The notes beneath the pieces were generated by a model. It worked only from the letters and a program-made list of their open reading frames with translations, searched no databases and was not told the DNA's origin. From positions 1 to 64,000 of the forward strand of contig NZ_JAEMHM010000009.1 of assembly GCF_016458275.1 (NCBI RefSeq): a stretch of 64,000 bases of DNA. The letters run 5' to 3'. The stretch's first letter is position 1; each line of letters starts with the position of its first letter. Shown here piece by piece: positions 62,595 to 64,000 of this stretch. The position numbers and the translations under genes were made by a program. This DNA is from Geomesophilobacter sediminis. GTDB taxonomy: Bacteria; Desulfobacterota; Desulfuromonadia; Geobacterales; Geobacteraceae.

Positions 62595-64000
62595 TCATCC
62601 GAGGCACCCGGCAACCGGCTCGCCGCAGATAGTAAAAATCCGCTCCAGGTCCAGGTGCTTTTCCAGGTGATCGGCCAACTGATCGAGGGGATCGGTCCCG
62701 GCAACCGTTGCTTCACGCTCGGCAACCCCCCTGGCGCGGCGCAGCCGGTTCAACAATGCCGTGCGGAAGCCGTGGTTGTCGAAGATCCCGTGCAGGTAGG
62801 TTCCGAAGACGCGGCCGTCCTCCGAGACGGCACCGTCACCCAAGGTGACCGCCGCACCGGAGCGCTCGGCAAGGGTGGCAAACGGAGCGGCGTGGGGCCC
62901 GAGCGTGGTTTCACCCATATGGATCTCGTAACCCGCCACGTCCGGCCCGCATCCCGGTGCCACCGCAAGCCCGGCATCGGTCAGCCGCCCGGTGACCCGG
63001 TGGGTTTTCTTGCTCCCGATCAGCGTGGTTTGAACGTCAAGCAACCCGAGCCCGGTGGCCTCATCGACGTCGCTTTCCACGCGCTCCGGATCGGCGACGC
63101 AGGTGCCGAGGATCTGGTAGCCGCCGCAGATCCCGGCGATCATGCCGCGATAGCCGCGGATCGCATCGAAGAAGCCCACTTCACGCATGCTATTGAGATC
63201 GGCAATGGTCGACTTGGTGCCCGGGATAACCACCAGGTCGAAGCGGTCCAGACCTTCCGGAGCGTCGAGATAGCAGAGTTCGACGTCCGGCTCGCGTTCC
63301 AGGGCGGCGAAGTCGGTGTAGTTGGAAATACGCCCCAGCCGTACGACGCCGATCTTCAAAGGCGCCGCCGAGGCACCCGGGCGGGTGCTCCGTTTGCGCA
63401 GGGCAACGCTGTCTTCTTCGGGGACGGCAAAGCCGGTAAACCAGGGGACCACGCCCAGAACGGGGACGCCGGTCTTCGCTTCGACGAGGTCGATGCCCGA
63501 TTTAAGCAGGGAGGCATCGCCGCGGAACTTGTTGATCACGATCCCTTTAACCTGCGCCCGTTCGGCCGGTTCGAGGAGCTCGAAGGTACCGACGATCTGG
63601 GCGAAGACTCCGCCGCGGTCGATGTCGGCGATGAGGATGGCGGGAGCCCCGGCCATCTCGGCGGCCTTGAGGTTGGCGATGTCGTGCGCCTTGAGGTTCA
63701 CCTCGGCAATACTCCCCGCCCCTTCCATGACCACGAATGAGTAGCGGGACTTCAGGCGCTCGAAGCTTTCCCGCACCTTTTCGAAGGCGACCGGCTTGTA
63801 CTGGTGGTACTGCTTCACCGCCATGTTGCCGACCACCCGTCCCTGGACGATGACCTGGCTTCCCAGGTCCGAGTTCGGCTTGAGCAGGACCGGGTTCATG
63901 TCGGTGTGGGGCTCGATGCCGCAGGCTTCCGCCTGGACCGCCTGGGCACGGCCGATCTCGCCCCCCTCCGGAGTGACCGCCGAGTTGAGCGCCATGTTCT
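62595..64000 (-). CDS. cobQ: Cobyric acid synthase, partial (5' end outside the window)
   Basis: ATP- and glutamine-dependent amidation of the corrin side chains. The 466 residues seen lack the first about 40 with the P-loop, because the reading frame stays open to the window edge; the first in-frame Met (QNMALNS) is internal in this family. Present are MNPVLLKPNSDLGSQVI, VMEGAGSIAEVNL, IADIDRGGVFAQ and the glutaminase region with Cys in GICGGYQILG and a later His (LHGIFDN). Followed by cbiB. Confidence 0.93.
   Translation of the reverse strand, partial: NMALNSAVTPEGGEIGRAQAVQAEACGIEPHTDMNPVLLKPNSDLGSQVIVQGRVVGNMAVKQYHQYKPVAFEKVRESFERLKSRYSFVVMEGAGSIAEVNLKAHDIANLKAAEMAGAPAILIADIDRGGVFAQIVGTFELLEPAERAQVKGIVINKFRGDASLLKSGIDLVEAKTGVPVLGVVPWFTGFAVPEEDSVALRKRSTRPGASAAPLKIGVVRLGRISNYTDFAALEREPDVELCYLDAPEGLDRFDLVVIPGTKSTIADLNSMREVGFFDAIRGYRGMIAGICGGYQILGTCVADPERVESDVDEATGLGLLDVQTTLIGSKKTHRVTGRLTDAGLAVAPGCGPDVAGYEIHMGETTLGPHAAPFATLAERSGAAVTLGDGAVSEDGRVFGTYLHGIFDNHGFRTALLNRLRRARGVAEREATVAGTDPLDQLADHLEKHLDLERIFTICGEPVAGCLG

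Overview
The window looks like a piece of a Geobacter-type chromosome (Desulfuromonadales/Geobacteraceae). It is GC-rich and carries very large multiheme c-type cytochromes with both CX2CH and CX4CH heme motifs, a clustered heme-synthesis pathway that includes a CcsA/HemX-like cytochrome-assembly protein, a split glycine dehydrogenase, 2-hydroxyacyl-CoA dehydratase-type proteins, anaerobic cobalamin genes and chemotaxis receptors. Assignment is from gene content and family recognition; no search was run.

Layout. 1-2000: tandem repeats, tRNA-Phe, an EF-P paralogue of the EfpL/YeiP type, a small S4 RNA-binding protein and a SUI1/YciH-like factor. 2000-17470: one strand-coherent block (all minus) of four multiheme cytochromes (about 12, 30, 17 and 31 candidate heme sites in transcription order), an NHL beta-propeller protein ending in a dockerin-like segment, and a lipoprotein resembling a cohesin-like domain; it ends in a strong terminator at 1981-2009. 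17471-18099 is an AT-rich, gene-free leader region. 18100-19684: RNase Z-like hydrolase and a divergent cupin gene with a perfect FNR-type box between them. 19835-26775: hem cluster (sirC, ccsA/hemX-like, hemA, hemC, cobA-hemD fusion, hemB). 27033-30900: thioredoxin, TlpA-like thioredoxin, M23 peptidase, lipoyl synthase and an octanoyltransferase/lipoate ligase, with many REP-like repeats. 30902-35319: gcvT-gcvH-gcvPA-gcvPB, functionally tied to the lipoate genes because GcvH is lipoylated. 35445-38706: plus-strand run with a membrane protein, an HgdB-like and an HgdC-like protein, a membrane-anchored diheme cytochrome and a metallopeptidase-like protein. 38727-41134: an OmpA-family porin with two OmpA domains, and mobB.

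41467-51813 is a 10.3 kb integrative element inserted in the 3' end of tRNA-Asn. It is bounded by a 51-bp perfect direct repeat, has a tyrosine integrase beside the right end, and visibly lower GC. Its cargo is defensive: an AvcD-type deoxycytidylate deaminase fused to a P-loop kinase-like domain (with a gene-free leader where the inhibitory AvcI RNA would be expected and a 63-residue ORF of unknown function just behind it), and a PaeR7I-like (CTCGAG) restriction-modification pair. Replication/maintenance genes are a primase/DUF3987-like protein, an AlpA-like regulator and two small unknowns.

51817-64000: zinc alcohol dehydrogenase-like protein, a membrane-anchored unknown, an MFS transporter, a chemoreceptor with a CheY-like protein, a lipoprotein, a second chemoreceptor with a Cache domain (both chemotaxis units preceded by sigma-28-type promoters), and the cobalamin genes cobD, cbiB and cobQ, the last cut by the window edge. 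Most intergenic gaps carry REP-like or low-complexity palindromic repeats of several families.
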